From contig NZ_LT853882.1 in the NCBI RefSeq assembly GCF_900183975.1, positions 2,473,501 through 2,537,500 of the forward strand: a stretch of 64,000 bases of DNA. Direction: 5' to 3'. Origin of the DNA: Xanthomonas fragariae. Its GTDB lineage: Bacteria > Pseudomonadota > Gammaproteobacteria > Xanthomonadales > Xanthomonadaceae. This document shows, piece by piece, positions 39,530 through 48,665 of this stretch; the first letter of the stretch is position 1, and the number at the start of each line of letters is the position of its first letter. Position numbers and translations under genes: made by a program. Below the pieces are notes generated by a model that ran no database searches, was not told where the DNA came from, and saw only the letters and a list, made by a program, of their open reading frames with translations.

Positions 39530-39975
39530 GCCGCCCGATGCCTCCAGGACAATTTGGCCAACCTCGCGTCGTGCCAGCCAGGGCACCAGCTTGCGATGAC
39601 CGGCCGCGCGTTGGCCTTGGCGATCGCCACCGCCCCGCCTGGCGGTGGTTACGCCATCGCTGGTCAGCGTGTTGGTGGCCGCAAACCCCAGGCGCCATCG
39701 GCCAGCACGCGCACCCCACTGGATTCGGCGTTGACCACGTTCTCCACCTGCCCCTCGCTGGTGATCACGAACTGGCGCAGATAGTGGCCTAAGCGCACAT
39801 CGCAATAACTGGCGCCGACTGCCTTGGCGGTGCTCAGCGCGGTATCGGACAAGCGCCGGCTGCGTACGGCATCGTTGGGCGTGAGCAACTGTTCGGCGGC
39901 GATCAGGCGGGTGTTCGGCAACGTCAAGCCAGCAGCACCGATGCCCGACAGGGTGAGGAAGGTACGACGGTCCAC
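39530..39975 (-). pseudogene. Tat-signal TldD/PmbA-like protein gene, broken
   Basis: A GTG at 39975 opens DRRTFLTLSGIGAAGLTLPN, a twin-arginine signal, followed by LSTAKAVGASYCDVRLGHYL and GQVENVVNAESSGVRVLADG, the N-terminal fold of the TldD/PmbA family. The frame breaks after GAWG; the next frame gives FAATNTLTSDGVTTA and then AVAIAKANAR in yet another frame, so at least two shifts are present. The metallopeptidase motif region is missing and the sequence ends near the transposon's left repeat. In intact form this would be an exported TldD homologue; its function here is lost. Confidence 0.75.
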
Positions 39976-40086
39976 GGCAGTTCTCTATCGCATGGCGCGC
40001 GGCGATGCGATGCCGGACACAGGGCGGCCGTGGAACGTCGCGCCGCAGTGCGGGCAGCGGGAGCGCCCGCATTGATCCAGATACCT

Positions 40087-41426
40087 AGTCGCCCCTGAAA
40101 AACCCCAACCACCCAACGACCGCAAGGCCTTGATGTCTGCACCGGCGTGCCAAAACTACCAGTGTTCGCTACGCTGAAGGCTGGTTTCTTGCAATTTCCG
40201 CCCATGCGTACACGCCGTCCTGCTGCCGAAGACAGACCCGCCGACGAGTTGTTTCGTTCGCGGCTGGAGAACCAGATCGATCTGCGTCATCCGCTGGCGC
40301 GGCTGAGCCAACGGATGCCGTGGACGGCGTTGGAGCAAGCACTTTCATCGCGCTTGCCGGCCACCCAGGCCGGTGGCGGTCGGCCGGCATTGCCGGTTTG
40401 CTCTACCTCAAACACGCCTACGACCTGTCCGATGAAGCGGTGTGCGAGCGCTGGCTGGAGAATCCGTACTGGCAGTTCTTCACCGGTGAGGTCGTGTTCC
40501 AGACGCGCTTGCCGTGCGATGCCAGCTCGCTGACGCGCTGGCGGCAGCGCCTGGGTGAGGCCGGGATGGAAGAGCTGCTGGCGCACACCATCAACGCCGC
40601 ACATGCCATGCAGGCGGTGGACGCACGCGAGTTGTCGCGGGTGATCGTGGACACCACGGTGCAAGAGAAGGCGATCGCCTATCCGACCGACAGCCGTTTG
40701 CTGGAGGTGGCACGCAAGAAGCTGGTTTTAGTGGCCAAGCGGCACGGCATCGGATTGCGGCAGAGCTACGCGCGGCAAGGCCCGGCCCTGAGCCGCAAGG
40801 CAGGTCGGTATGCGCATGCGCGCCAGTTCAAGCGGATGCGGCGCATCTTGCGACGTCAACGCACAGTGCTGGGACGGCTCATGCGCGACATCCAACGCAA
40901 ACTCGATCAGGTAAACACCGGCGTGCGCGAGCGCATCGCTGTCTGGCTGGAACGTGCGCAACGGCTGTACACGCAGCGTCCGAAGGACAAACAAAAACTG
41001 TACGCATTGCATGCCTCGGAAGTGGAATGCATTGGCAAGGGCAAGGCGCGTCAAGCGTACGAATTCGGCGTCAAGGTCGGCATTGCGGTCACCGCCTGCA
41101 AGGGATTGGTCGTGGGTGCGCGCAGCTTCCCGGGCAACCCGTACGACGGCGATACCTTGGCCGAGCAGCTGGAGCAGACACGCGGGTTGCTGCAGGATGT
41201 GAGCGTAGAACCGACGGTGGCGATTTGCGTCGCTGCAGGCTGAAAGGTGCACAAGGCGATGCGCTGCACGTGCTCGGCTGCGCCGCCGGCTACAACCTGC
41301 GCTGGCTGCTGCGCTGGATCGCGTTTTTGCGTGCCTGGATGCGGGCGATGGGATGGTCATCCTTGAGCGCCGTGCCGCTGTCACCGACGGCACTTGGCGC
41401 TTGAAGGGGATTTTTCAGGGACGACT
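40087..41426 (+). mobile_element. IS5-family element (IS1478-like), defective copy
   Basis: Ends AGTCGCCCCTGAAAAACCCC (40087) and, on the opposite strand, AGTCGTCCCTGAAAAATCCCC-like at 41426; flanked by a 4-bp duplication ACCT (40083-40086 and 41427-41430). The 1340-bp copy lacks two segments present in the 1508-bp copy at 45483: 16 bp near 40396, between two ATTGCCGG repeats, and about 153 bp near 41228. The transposase (from 40204 onward) is therefore frameshifted. It interrupts the space upstream of the tldD-like gene. Confidence 0.88.
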
Positions 41427-41610
41427 ACCTATGTCCCGTTTGCACACTTCTGCGTTGCGGCACATCGAAACGTCAACCGCCGTAGCAGAACCGAGCACGA
41501 CCACTGGCGAGCGCAAACCGGTTCCCGCAGGCTGCGCGACTCGCGGCTTGCGCCACGCCGGGTCAAGGGCGGCAAGCAGCCACTTTCATGCAGTACACCA
41601 GGGACATCCG

Positions 41611-42933
41611 ATGAACCTCTCTCTTTGCACCATCGTGGCGATCGCCGTTGCCGCCTGCGTGCCGCCGTGCACGGCCGTGGCCGCCGACTGGTACGTCGCA
41701 CCCACCGGCAACGACGGCAATCCCGGCACCCGCGCCGCCCCCTTTGCCAGCGTGATGGCTGCGCAGGCCGCCGCGTCCAGTGGCGATACCGTTTACCTGC
41801 GCGGCGGCACCTATCGCCTGAGCAGCGCCAACATCAGCGTGGTGCGGCAGCCCTACGCCGTGGTCAACGAGATCACCAAGCCCGGCATCGCCTATGTCAA
41901 CGTCGCCAACGAGCGGCCGGTGTTCGACTTCTCTGCGGTGACGCCCACCGGCCTGCGCGTGGCCGCATTCCGGGTGGCCAGCAACAACTGCGTCTTTCGC
42001 GGATTCGAGGTGGTGGGTGTGCGGATCACCATTGCAGACCGCCTGACCCAGTCCGAAGCATTCCGCGTTGACCGCGGCAACGGCAACCTGTTCGAGAATC
42101 TGGCGATCCACGACGGCCAGGCGATCGGCTGGTACCTGGTTTCGGGCAGCGACAACCGGGTACACAACGTCGATGCCTATAACAACCGTGGACTAAATGC
42201 CTTCTCCGATGGAAATATCGACGGTTTCGGCGTGCACCCGACGCTTGCGGGAAGCACCGGAAACCTCATCGAAGGCAGCCGCGCATGGTTCAACAGCGAC
42301 GATGGCTTCGACCTGATCAATGCCGCTGCCGCAGTCACCCTGCAACGCAACTGGTCGTTCTACAACGGGTACGACAGCGCATTCACCCCGCTGGGCAATG
42401 GCGCAGGCTTCAAGGCAGGCGGCTACGGCCGCAACGGAAGCGATTATCCCAAGCCGGTGCCGCGCCATATCGTGCGGTTCAATCTGGCAGTGGGCAATCG
42501 ATCCAACGGCCTCTACGCCAATCACCACATCGGTGGGCAGGAGTGGATCAGCAACACATCGATCAAGAACGGCCGCGCCAACTACGACATGCAATCCACC
42601 TTGAGCGACAACCTCACCGACGTGCCTGGATACGACCACCATCTGGCCAATAACCTGGGATTCGGAACGCGCATCGAAATGATCAACCTGGGGTCTGCGA
42701 GCGAGAACGATATCGGCCGCAATTCGTTCAATCTTCCCCTTGTCGTCAGTGCAGGCGATTTCGTCAGCCTGGACGAGCGCCAGCTCATGCGTCCGCGCCA
42801 GGCCAACGGCGACCTACCCATCATCACCTTCGCCACCCTGGCCCCGGGCAGCGCGTTGATCGACGCCGGCGCCGATACCGGTGAGGCCTTCAACGGACGT
42901 GCACCGGACCTGGGGGCATTCGAGGCGCCTTGA
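41611..42933 (+). CDS. Secreted PL9-type pectate lyase
   Basis: A 440-residue exported protein. The start at 41611 has GGGA upstream and is followed by a signal peptide (TIVAIAVAACVPPCTAVAA). The mature part begins DWYVAPTGNDGNPGTRAAPF and GDTVYLRGGTYRL, the standard opening of family 9 polysaccharide-lyase beta-helices. The active-site region is conserved: FNSDDGFDLINA (calcium-binding Asp cluster) and GNGAGFKAGGYG (catalytic Lys of Pel9-type enzymes), then RFNLAVGNRSNGLYANHH. It would cleave polygalacturonate of plant cell walls outside the cell. It is cargo of the transposon and follows directly after an IS5 copy, from which it may borrow transcription. Confidence 0.88.
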   Translation: MNLSLCTIVAIAVAACVPPCTAVAADWYVAPTGNDGNPGTRAAPFASVMAAQAAASSGDTVYLRGGTYRLSSANISVVRQPYAVVNEITKPGIAYVNVANERPVFDFSAVTPTGLRVAAFRVASNNCVFRGFEVVGVRITIADRLTQSEAFRVDRGNGNLFENLAIHDGQAIGWYLVSGSDNRVHNVDAYNNRGLNAFSDGNIDGFGVHPTLAGSTGNLIEGSRAWFNSDDGFDLINAAAAVTLQRNWSFYNGYDSAFTPLGNGAGFKAGGYGRNGSDYPKPVPRHIVRFNLAVGNRSNGLYANHHIGGQEWISNTSIKNGRANYDMQSTLSDNLTDVPGYDHHLANNLGFGTRIEMINLGSASENDIGRNSFNLPLVVSAGDFVSLDERQLMRPRQANGDLPIITFATLAPGSALIDAGADTGEAFNGRAPDLGAFEAP

Positions 42934-43358
42934 TCCGGACGATGGCGCCAGCCGCCTGGCCGGCGGTTAGCGCCATCGTGCCCGGCAGGATTAAGGGTCG
43001 GCAGGGATTCGTGTAAAAGACCTTTACTGACAGCGAGTTAGCTCACTTTCAGGGGATGTAAGCCGGTGAACCGCCCCCGGCTTCCGGCACTCCGCATGCC
43101 GTCTGGTTCGATGCCCCCAGCTCCAGCGCCCGCGCTGCCACGCCTGACCGAGCTGGCCCGCGTGCATGCTGGACCGCGACCTGCCCGCTTGGCGGTTTAG
43201 CACTGGTCTCGCGCCATCTTATGAATGTGATCGAGGACGAAGTAATACGTTGGCCTAGAAGCAACACTTCTCCAATACGGCTATTACTTCCGGTTCGGTG
43301 CGTCGCAAAAATTACTAAAAATTTACAGTGATTTAACTATCAAGCCAGAAGAAATAAC
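42934..43358. other. Spacer between the PL9 gene and the secreted-protein gene
   Basis: Holds a repeat copy at 42995-43049. The last ~100 bp are AT-rich compared with the surroundings and probably contain the promoter of the gene at 43359. No PIP box was found by eye. Confidence 0.5.
42995..43049. repeat. Short terminal-like repeat R1
   Basis: GGGTCGGCAGGGATTCGTGT and, further on, TTTACTGACAGCGAGTTAGC. The same ~50 bp occurs inverted at 44812-44892. Elements such as CGTGTAAAA and CAG-x-GAGTTAGC are shared with the transposon's own terminal repeat, suggesting a diverged Tn3-family end. Confidence 0.65.
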
Positions 43359-44396
43359 GTGAGAAAATTTAAATCGAAATGCATGCTTGGCACATGCATC
43401 GTTGGAAGCATCTTTAGCGCGGGTGCAGCGGCGCAGGTCGCTGCAATAAACAATACTGGCCGTGCCGAGGCTATGTCTGCATGGGAAACTACGCTCAAGC
43501 ACGAGGCTCCGGTTATGGAGGGCTGCTTTAGCTCGACGTTTCCGGACATGGGGTGGCAGGCGGTACGCTGTGGCGCACCGCCGAAGTTGGTCATGAAGCC
43601 ACAGCACCTTACCAGCGGCAACGTTCGTACCGACACCGACAACCGCGTGCTCATCACCGGCAATGGCTATGACTACGCTGCACGCACGGGCATGCTCACC
43701 CATTCAGCCGTCGGCTCGTTCCCGAGCGTAAGCGGCGTGACCACTGGGGTAGTTCAATACTCGCTGCAAATCAATACCGACAACGACAGCAACCCCGCCG
43801 CTTGCGCGCAGTTCGGTTTTTCTTCATGCAAGACCTGGCAACAGTACGTCTACTCCAGCGACGCCGACGAAGACTCAAGTAATGGCTTTGACCCGGTCAT
43901 CTTCATTGAAAGCTGGGTATATGCGAACAGTACCTCGGAATACGAGGCGGCGGGTTGCCCGTCCGGCTGGGATGCTTACGCAGGCAACGCTTGCGTGATT
44001 AACAGCGAAGCGGTGCGAGTACCTCTGGTGCCAGTTTCGGGCATCGCTGGTGTCAAGCTGACAGGTTCTGCGACCTCGGGGGGCGTGGATACCGTGTCGT
44101 TCTCGGTGAACGGAAGGGCCTACAGCGTGAGTCAGCGCGCCTCTACGGTGGATATCAATAAGATCTGGCGCCTGACCGAATTCAACATCTTCGGCAACGG
44201 CGCCAGAACTCAGACGGTGTCGTTTAATCGCGGCTCGCACGTCACGGTAAACGTAGCCGTAAACGATGGTACGACAAATGCCCCGACTTGCCTGGGCAAT
44301 GCCGGCAAGACATTCGAGCAGAACAACCTGACGCGTGGTAGTTGCACCACCTTTGGTGGCGCTTCGCCCGGCATTAGCTTTCCTCAAAGCAACTGA
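43359..44396 (+). CDS. Secreted Cys-rich protein of unknown function (transposon cargo)
   Basis: A 345-residue protein starting at GTG (43359; weak AGAAGAAA upstream). A signal peptide (MLGTCIVGSIFSAGAAAQVA) is followed by a probably beta-rich mature part with at least eight cysteines, for example PVMEGCFSSTF, VRCGAPPK, PAACAQFGFSSCKTWQQYVY, AAGCPSGWDAYAGNACVINS, PTCLGNAG and TRGSCTTFGG. DADEDSSNGFDPVIFIESWV is an acidic segment. I do not recognise the family; a lectin-like or protease-like fold is possible. The gene is bracketed by inverted repeats R1 and R2 and lies between a pectate lyase and a type III effector, so a plant-facing role is plausible. Its base composition is lower in GC than the chromosomal genes. 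Confidence 0.75.
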   Translation: MRKFKSKCMLGTCIVGSIFSAGAAAQVAAINNTGRAEAMSAWETTLKHEAPVMEGCFSSTFPDMGWQAVRCGAPPKLVMKPQHLTSGNVRTDTDNRVLITGNGYDYAARTGMLTHSAVGSFPSVSGVTTGVVQYSLQINTDNDSNPAACAQFGFSSCKTWQQYVYSSDADEDSSNGFDPVIFIESWVYANSTSEYEAAGCPSGWDAYAGNACVINSEAVRVPLVPVSGIAGVKLTGSATSGGVDTVSFSVNGRAYSVSQRASTVDINKIWRLTEFNIFGNGARTQTVSFNRGSHVTVNVAVNDGTTNAPTCLGNAGKTFEQNNLTRGSCTTFGGASPGISFPQSN

Positions 44397-44811
44397 CTAT
44401 TTGCGTCTGGGGAGGTTTCGTCCTTCCCAGACGTTACTTGTTCGCCAACCGGGCGCACTTGCCGCAGCTGCTCCAAGAGCTGTTCCAGCGTGCTCAGACG
44501 TACCGTGGCCCGTGAGGTGTCCGCCTCGGCGTGTTCCCGGCGCTGGCGCTCTTCGACCAGCTCGGTCCGTGCCGCAGCCAGTTCGGCGCGCACGCCTTCC
44601 AGCGCGTGGGCATCTTGGGTCCAGCGTGCCTGCAGGGCTTGGTGCTCGGCGGCCGTCAGGCGCAGCGCGTCGTGCTCGTGTTGCTGGGCATCCGCCCGCT
44701 GGCGTGCCTGCACCAGTTCACACTCCAGGCGGGTCTGGCGTTCCAGCCACTGGCCGTTCTCCCGGTTGAGCTGCATCAGGTCGTGGTTCTTGGCGGTCAA
44801 GGCCTCGTTGA
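44384..44811 (-). pseudogene. Second, truncated copy of tnpT (C-terminal part)
   Basis: Encodes LTAKNHDLMQLNRENGQWLE, RAELAAARTELVEERQRREH and RLSTLEQLLEQLRQVRPVGE, closely matching the C-terminal third of the tnpT at 50509-51549 but with a different tail (TSGKDETSPDANSQLL). It is cut at its upstream side exactly where repeat R2 begins. It is a relic of another related transposon and converges on the secreted-protein gene. Confidence 0.88.
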
Positions 44812-44892
44812 GGGTCGGCAGGGGTTCGTGTAAAAAACAGCTAAAAGTGAGCTAACTCGCTGTCAGTAAAGAATTTTTCACGAATCCCTGCC
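44812..44892. repeat. Short palindromic repeat R2
   Basis: An 81-bp imperfect palindrome: outer arms GGCAGGGGTTCGTGTAAAAA and the complement of GGCAGGGATTCGTGAAAAAT flank GTGAGCTAACTCGCTGTCAG. Its inverted form matches R1 (42995-43049). It looks like two transposon ends brought together. Confidence 0.65.
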
Positions 44893-45029
44893 TGCTCTCG
44901 TGATCGGCCATCGGAAAGACGATTGTCGTCTGCGTAGCTGCCGGCTCATTCATGTCCTGGCTGCGCCGCCGGCTACAATTGGCGATTGTCGCGACTAGGC
45001 CAGATTGCAAAGCGCTCTCGCTGCGACGT
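44893..45029. other. IS5-derived scrap
   Basis: Contains CTGGCTGCGCCGCCGGCTAC and neighbouring bases resembling the 3' part of the IS5-family transposase gene at 46850, heavily diverged. No gene. Confidence 0.4.
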
Positions 45030-45482
45030 CCCCCCGTCCTGAGTAGCGGCCGGGTTTAGAGTCCGGGGTTGATGATATCGGTGTTGGCCAGCTGTTGGGC
45101 ATACGCGGATGGCGTCATGCCGCCAATTGCTTTCTTGGGTCGGTCCTCGTTGTATTCGCGTCGCCAGCGTTCGATCTCGGTGCGCGCATGCAGCAGTGTC
45201 GGAAACCAGTGTTCGTTGAGGCATTCGTCGCGTAACCGGCCATTGAACGATTCAACGTAGGCGTTCTGATTCGGCTTGCCGGGCTGGATCAGCCGTAACT
45301 GCACGCCACGTGCATGCGCCCAGGCCACCATCGCCTTGCCGCAAAACTCCTTTTGCCTTTATCGGTGCGGATCACCTGCGGCAAGCCGCGGCTGATGGCC
45401 AGCCGATCCAGCACACGCGTCACGCCATGGCCGAAAATCGCACGCTCCGTAAGCTCCCCAGCCTGACAGACACCGCATAAGT

Positions 45483-46990
45483 AGTCGCACCTGAAAAACC
45501 CCAACCACCCAACGACCGCAAGGCCTTGATGTCTGCACCGGCGTGCCAGAACTACCAGTGTTCGCTACGCTGAAGGCTGGTTTCTGGCAGTTTCCGCCCA
45601 TGCGTACACGCCGTCCTGCTGCCGAGCACATGCCTGCCGATGAGTTGTTTCGTTCGCGGCTGGAGAACCAGATCGATCTGCGTCATCCGCTGGCGCGGCT
45701 GAGCCAACGGATGCCGTGGACGGCGTTGGAGCAAGCACTTTCATCGCGCTTGCCGGCCACCCAGGCCGGTGGCGGTCGGCCGGCATTGCCGGTGCGACTG
45801 ATTGCCGGTTTGCTCTACCTCAAACACGCCTACGACCTGTCCGATGAAGCGGTGTGCGAGCGCTGGCTGGAGAATCCGTACTGGCAGTTCTTCACCGGTG
45901 AGGTCGTGTTCCAGACGCGTTTGCCGTGCGATGCCAGCTCGCTGACGCGCTGGCGGTAGCGCCTGGGTGAGGCCGGGATGGAAGAGCTGCTGGCGCACAC
46001 CATCAACGCCGCGCATGCGATGCAGGCGGTGGACGCACGCGAGTTGTCGCGGGTGATCGTGGACACCACGGTGCAGGAAAAGGCGATCGCCTATCCGACC
46101 GACAGCCGTTTGCTGGAGGTGGCACGCAAGAAGCTGGTGTTACTGGCCAAGCGGCACGGCATCGGATTGCGGCAGAGCTACGCGCGGCAAGGCCCGGCCC
46201 TGAGCCGCAAGGCAGGTCGGTATGCGCATGCGCGCCAGTTCAAGCGGATGCAGCGCGTCCTGCGACGTCAACGCACGGTATTGGGGCGGGTGTTGCGCGA
46301 CATCCAACGCAAACTCGATCAGGTAAACACCGGCGTGCGCGAGCGCATCGCTATCTGGCTGGAACGTGCGCAACGGCTGTACACGCAGCGTCCGAAGGAC
46401 AAACAAAAACTCTACGCATTGCATGCCCCGGAAGTGGAATGCATCGGCAAGGGCAAGGCGCGTCAAGCGTACGAATTCGGCGTCAAGGTCGGCATTGCAG
46501 TCACCGCCTGCAAGGGATTGGTCGTGGGTGCGCGCAGCTTCCCGGGCAACCCGTACGACGGCGATACCTTGGCCGAGCAGCTGGAGCAGACACGCGGGTT
46601 GCTGCAGGATGTGAGCGTAGAACCGACGGTGGCGATCGTGGACCTGGGCGATCGCGGGCGCGAAGTCGATGGCGTGCAGGTCCCTGCATCGCGGCAAGGC
46701 CAAGACGCTGACGCGACGGCAATGGCGCTGGATCAAGCGACGGCAGGCAGTGGAGCCGGTGATCGGACATCTGAAAGACGACTGCCGGTTGCGTCGCTGC
46801 AGGCTGAAAGGTGCCCAAGGCGATGCGCTGCACGTGCTCGGCTGCGCCGCCGGCTACAACCTGCGTTGGCTGCTGCGCTGGATCGCGTTTTTGCGTGCCT
46901 GGATGCGGGCGATGGGATGGTCATCCTTGAGTGCCGTGCAGCTGTCACCGACGGCACTTGGCGCTTGAAGGGGATTTTTCAGGGACGACT
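45483..46990 (+). mobile_element. IS5-family element (IS1478-like), full-length 1508-bp copy
   Basis: Left end AGTCGCACCTGAAAAACCCC, right end the complement of AGTCGTCCCTGAAAAATCCC, flanked by AAGT duplications (45479-45482 and 46991-46994). The transposase begins near 45543/45600 (FRSRLENQIDLRHPLARLSQ, IVDTTVQEKAIAYPT, FGVKVGIAVTACKGLVVGAR, KDDCRLRRCRLKGAQGDALH). It is inactivated twice: TAG at 45957-45959 in place of CAG (RWR*RLGEAG) and an extra C near 46681-46684 that shifts the frame after DGVQV. It is the innermost of three nested insertions. Confidence 0.9.
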
Positions 46991-47032
46991 AAGTAGATCT
47001 TTCTGGCATCGTTTCCTCAGCCAGGAGGTTCT

Positions 47033-47299
47033 ATGCGCAGATCAAAGTTCACAGAGACGCAGATCGTCACGACGCTCAAGCAGGCCGACGCCGGCGTGCC
47101 CGTCAAGGACATCTGTCGCCAGGTCGGTATCAGCACAGCGACGTACTACCAGTGGAAGAGCAAGTACGGAGGCCTGGAGGCTTCGGAGCTGCGGCGGGTC
47201 AAGGAGCTTGAGTCCGAGAACGCCAAGCTCAAGCGGATGTACGTCGAGTTGGCGCTCGACAACGCGGCCATGAAGGACCTCATCGCAAAAAAACTCTAG
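47033..47299 (+). CDS. IS3-family transposase OrfA
   Basis: An 88-residue DNA-binding subunit with a helix-turn-helix: RSKFTETQIVTTLKQADAGV, PVKDICRQVGISTATYYQWK, then a leucine-zipper region LKRMYVELALDNAAMKDLIA. AGGAGG precedes the ATG. It ends in an A7 run (GCAAAAAAACTC), the usual slippery site for -1 frameshifting into orfB to make the fused OrfAB transposase. Confidence 0.93.
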   Translation: MRRSKFTETQIVTTLKQADAGVPVKDICRQVGISTATYYQWKSKYGGLEASELRRVKELESENAKLKRMYVELALDNAAMKDLIAKKL

Positions 47300-47322
47300 G
47301 GCCGGCGCGCAAGCGCGAGGCC

Positions 47323-48147
47323 GTGCGGTACCTGATCGAGGTGCACGCGCGGCCGCTGCGTCGGTCCTGTGCATGCGTCGGGCTTGCACGTGCGGCGTGG
47401 TATGCGCCACCGCTCGACTGGACAGTACGCGATGCCGAGTTGATCGCGGCGATCGCACGTGTCGTCGAAGATCGGCCCAGTCGCGGCTTCTGGAAATGCA
47501 GCCACGTGCTGCGTAGGACGCGTCCTGACTGGAACCCGAAGAGAATCTATCGCGTGTACAAGGCCATGCGGCTCAACCTGCGCCGCGCTGCGAAGCGGCG
47601 GCTTCCCAAGCGCGAGCGTGTCGCGCTGTATGTCCCAAGGTTGCCTAATACCGTCTGGTCGGTCGACTTCATGAGCGACGCTTTGACGTGCGGCCGACGC
47701 TTCCGCACCTTCAACGTGGTCGACGACTTCAACCGCGAGGTGCTCCACATCGAGGTGGATACCTCGATCAACTCGCATCGTCTGGTGCGCGTGTTTGAGC
47801 AGATCAAGCACGATCATGGCCTGCCGCAGGTCGTGCGTTCCGACAACGGGCCCGAGTTCCTGGGCGACGCATTTACCAGCTGGCTGGAGGTCAATGGCGT
47901 GGCGATCAACTACATCCAACCCGGCAAACCGAACCAGAACGCCTTCATCGAACGCTTCAACCGTACCTTCCGGGAAGAAGTGCTCGACCAGCACCTTTTC
48001 ACCCGCCTCGACGATATCCGCGAAGCCACCCATTGGTGGATGATCGATTACAACGAAGAGCGACCCCATGACGCGCTCGGCGGCCTAACGCCCACCGAGT
48101 ACCGCAACCAACACGCCAGAAGGTCTACTTTTGATGTGTCTGCTTGA
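47323..48147 (+). CDS. IS3-family transposase OrfB (catalytic part)
   Basis: About 274 residues from the first in-frame start (GTG); in vivo it is probably made mostly as an OrfAB fusion through the A7 slip near 47290. The rve-type DDE core is complete: NTVWSVDFMSDALTCGRRFR (first Asp), VVRSDNGPEFLGDAFTSWLE (second Asp), [20 protein letters not shown] (Glu), and YNEERPHDALGGLTPTEYRN at the end. This is the only transposase in the window that looks intact. Confidence 0.92.
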   Translation: MRYLIEVHARPLRRSCACVGLARAAWYAPPLDWTVRDAELIAAIARVVEDRPSRGFWKCSHVLRRTRPDWNPKRIYRVYKAMRLNLRRAAKRRLPKRERVALYVPRLPNTVWSVDFMSDALTCGRRFRTFNVVDDFNREVLHIEVDTSINSHRLVRVFEQIKHDHGLPQVVRSDNGPEFLGDAFTSWLEVNGVAINYIQPGKPNQNAFIERFNRTFREEVLDQHLFTRLDDIREATHWWMIDYNEERPHDALGGLTPTEYRNQHARRSTFDVSA

Positions 48148-48665
48148 CGGAGAAGCTTACGGCTCCACCTCGATGGCGACCGCTTCGTGCGTGGCGTCGT
48201 CCACGATCACCAGACACTTGATCGCCCTGCCTTCGGCAGTGCGGTCGAACACGAAGTCCATCGACCACACCTGGTTGGCTCGCAATGGCCGCAGCAGCGG
48301 CTGACGCTCGCCCACTGGCACTTTCTTGCGCTTGCGGCGCCGGACCTGCAACTGCTTTTCGCAGTACAGCCGCTCCACACGCTTGTAGTTCACGATGCGG
48401 CCTTCCTGTCGCAGTTTGAGATAGATCATCCCCACGCCATAGCGGCGATGACGATGCGCCAACGCACAGATGCGCTCACGCAATTCGATGTTGCGATCTT
48501 CGCGCGGGCAGTAGTGCAACTCACTGGCGCTCATGCCGATCGCGGCCAACGCGCGACGCTCACTGGAGCCACGCCCCATCCACTCGCGCACCAGCGCACG
48601 ACGCGTCGGTGCGCTCACCACTTTTTTCGCAGCGCATCCTTGATCAGATCGTTCTTAGAGGTTCC

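Larger units (their letters stand above)
45448..48161 (+). mobile_element. IS3-family element (IS407 group), nested and itself interrupted
   Basis: Ends CGTAAGCTCCCCAGCCTGAC (left) and the complement of CGTAAGCTTCTCCGTCAAGC (right) are inverted repeats, flanked by a 4-bp duplication GCTC (45444-45447 and 48162-48165). Without the IS5 copy at 45483-46990 and its duplication the element is 1202 bp, the usual IS407-group size. Its orfA and orfB are intact, but the IS5 copy sits between the left end and orfA. Confidence 0.9.
45030..48660 (-). mobile_element. Remnant of an IS3-family element, split by nested insertions
   Basis: The minus-strand orfB is in two parts: 48166-48621 (RGSSERRALAAIGMSASELH, RHRRYGVGMIYLKLRQEGRI, QVWSMDFVFDRTAEGRAIKC, VIVDDATHEAVAIEVE) and 45056-45447 ([72 protein letters not shown]). 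Removing the inner element with one GCTC copy rejoins …AIEVE-RAIFGHG…. An extra A after GGC (near 45354) adds a frameshift. Only the last dozen codons of orfA remain (NDLIKDALRKKW), so the 5' end is missing beside xopAG. Outer limits are approximate. Confidence 0.82.

Noticed and set aside
42995..44892. R1/R2 and the MITE-like copies as CRISPR or phage attachment sites
   Set aside because: Too few copies, inverted orientation, and no spacer pattern or integrase-type core.
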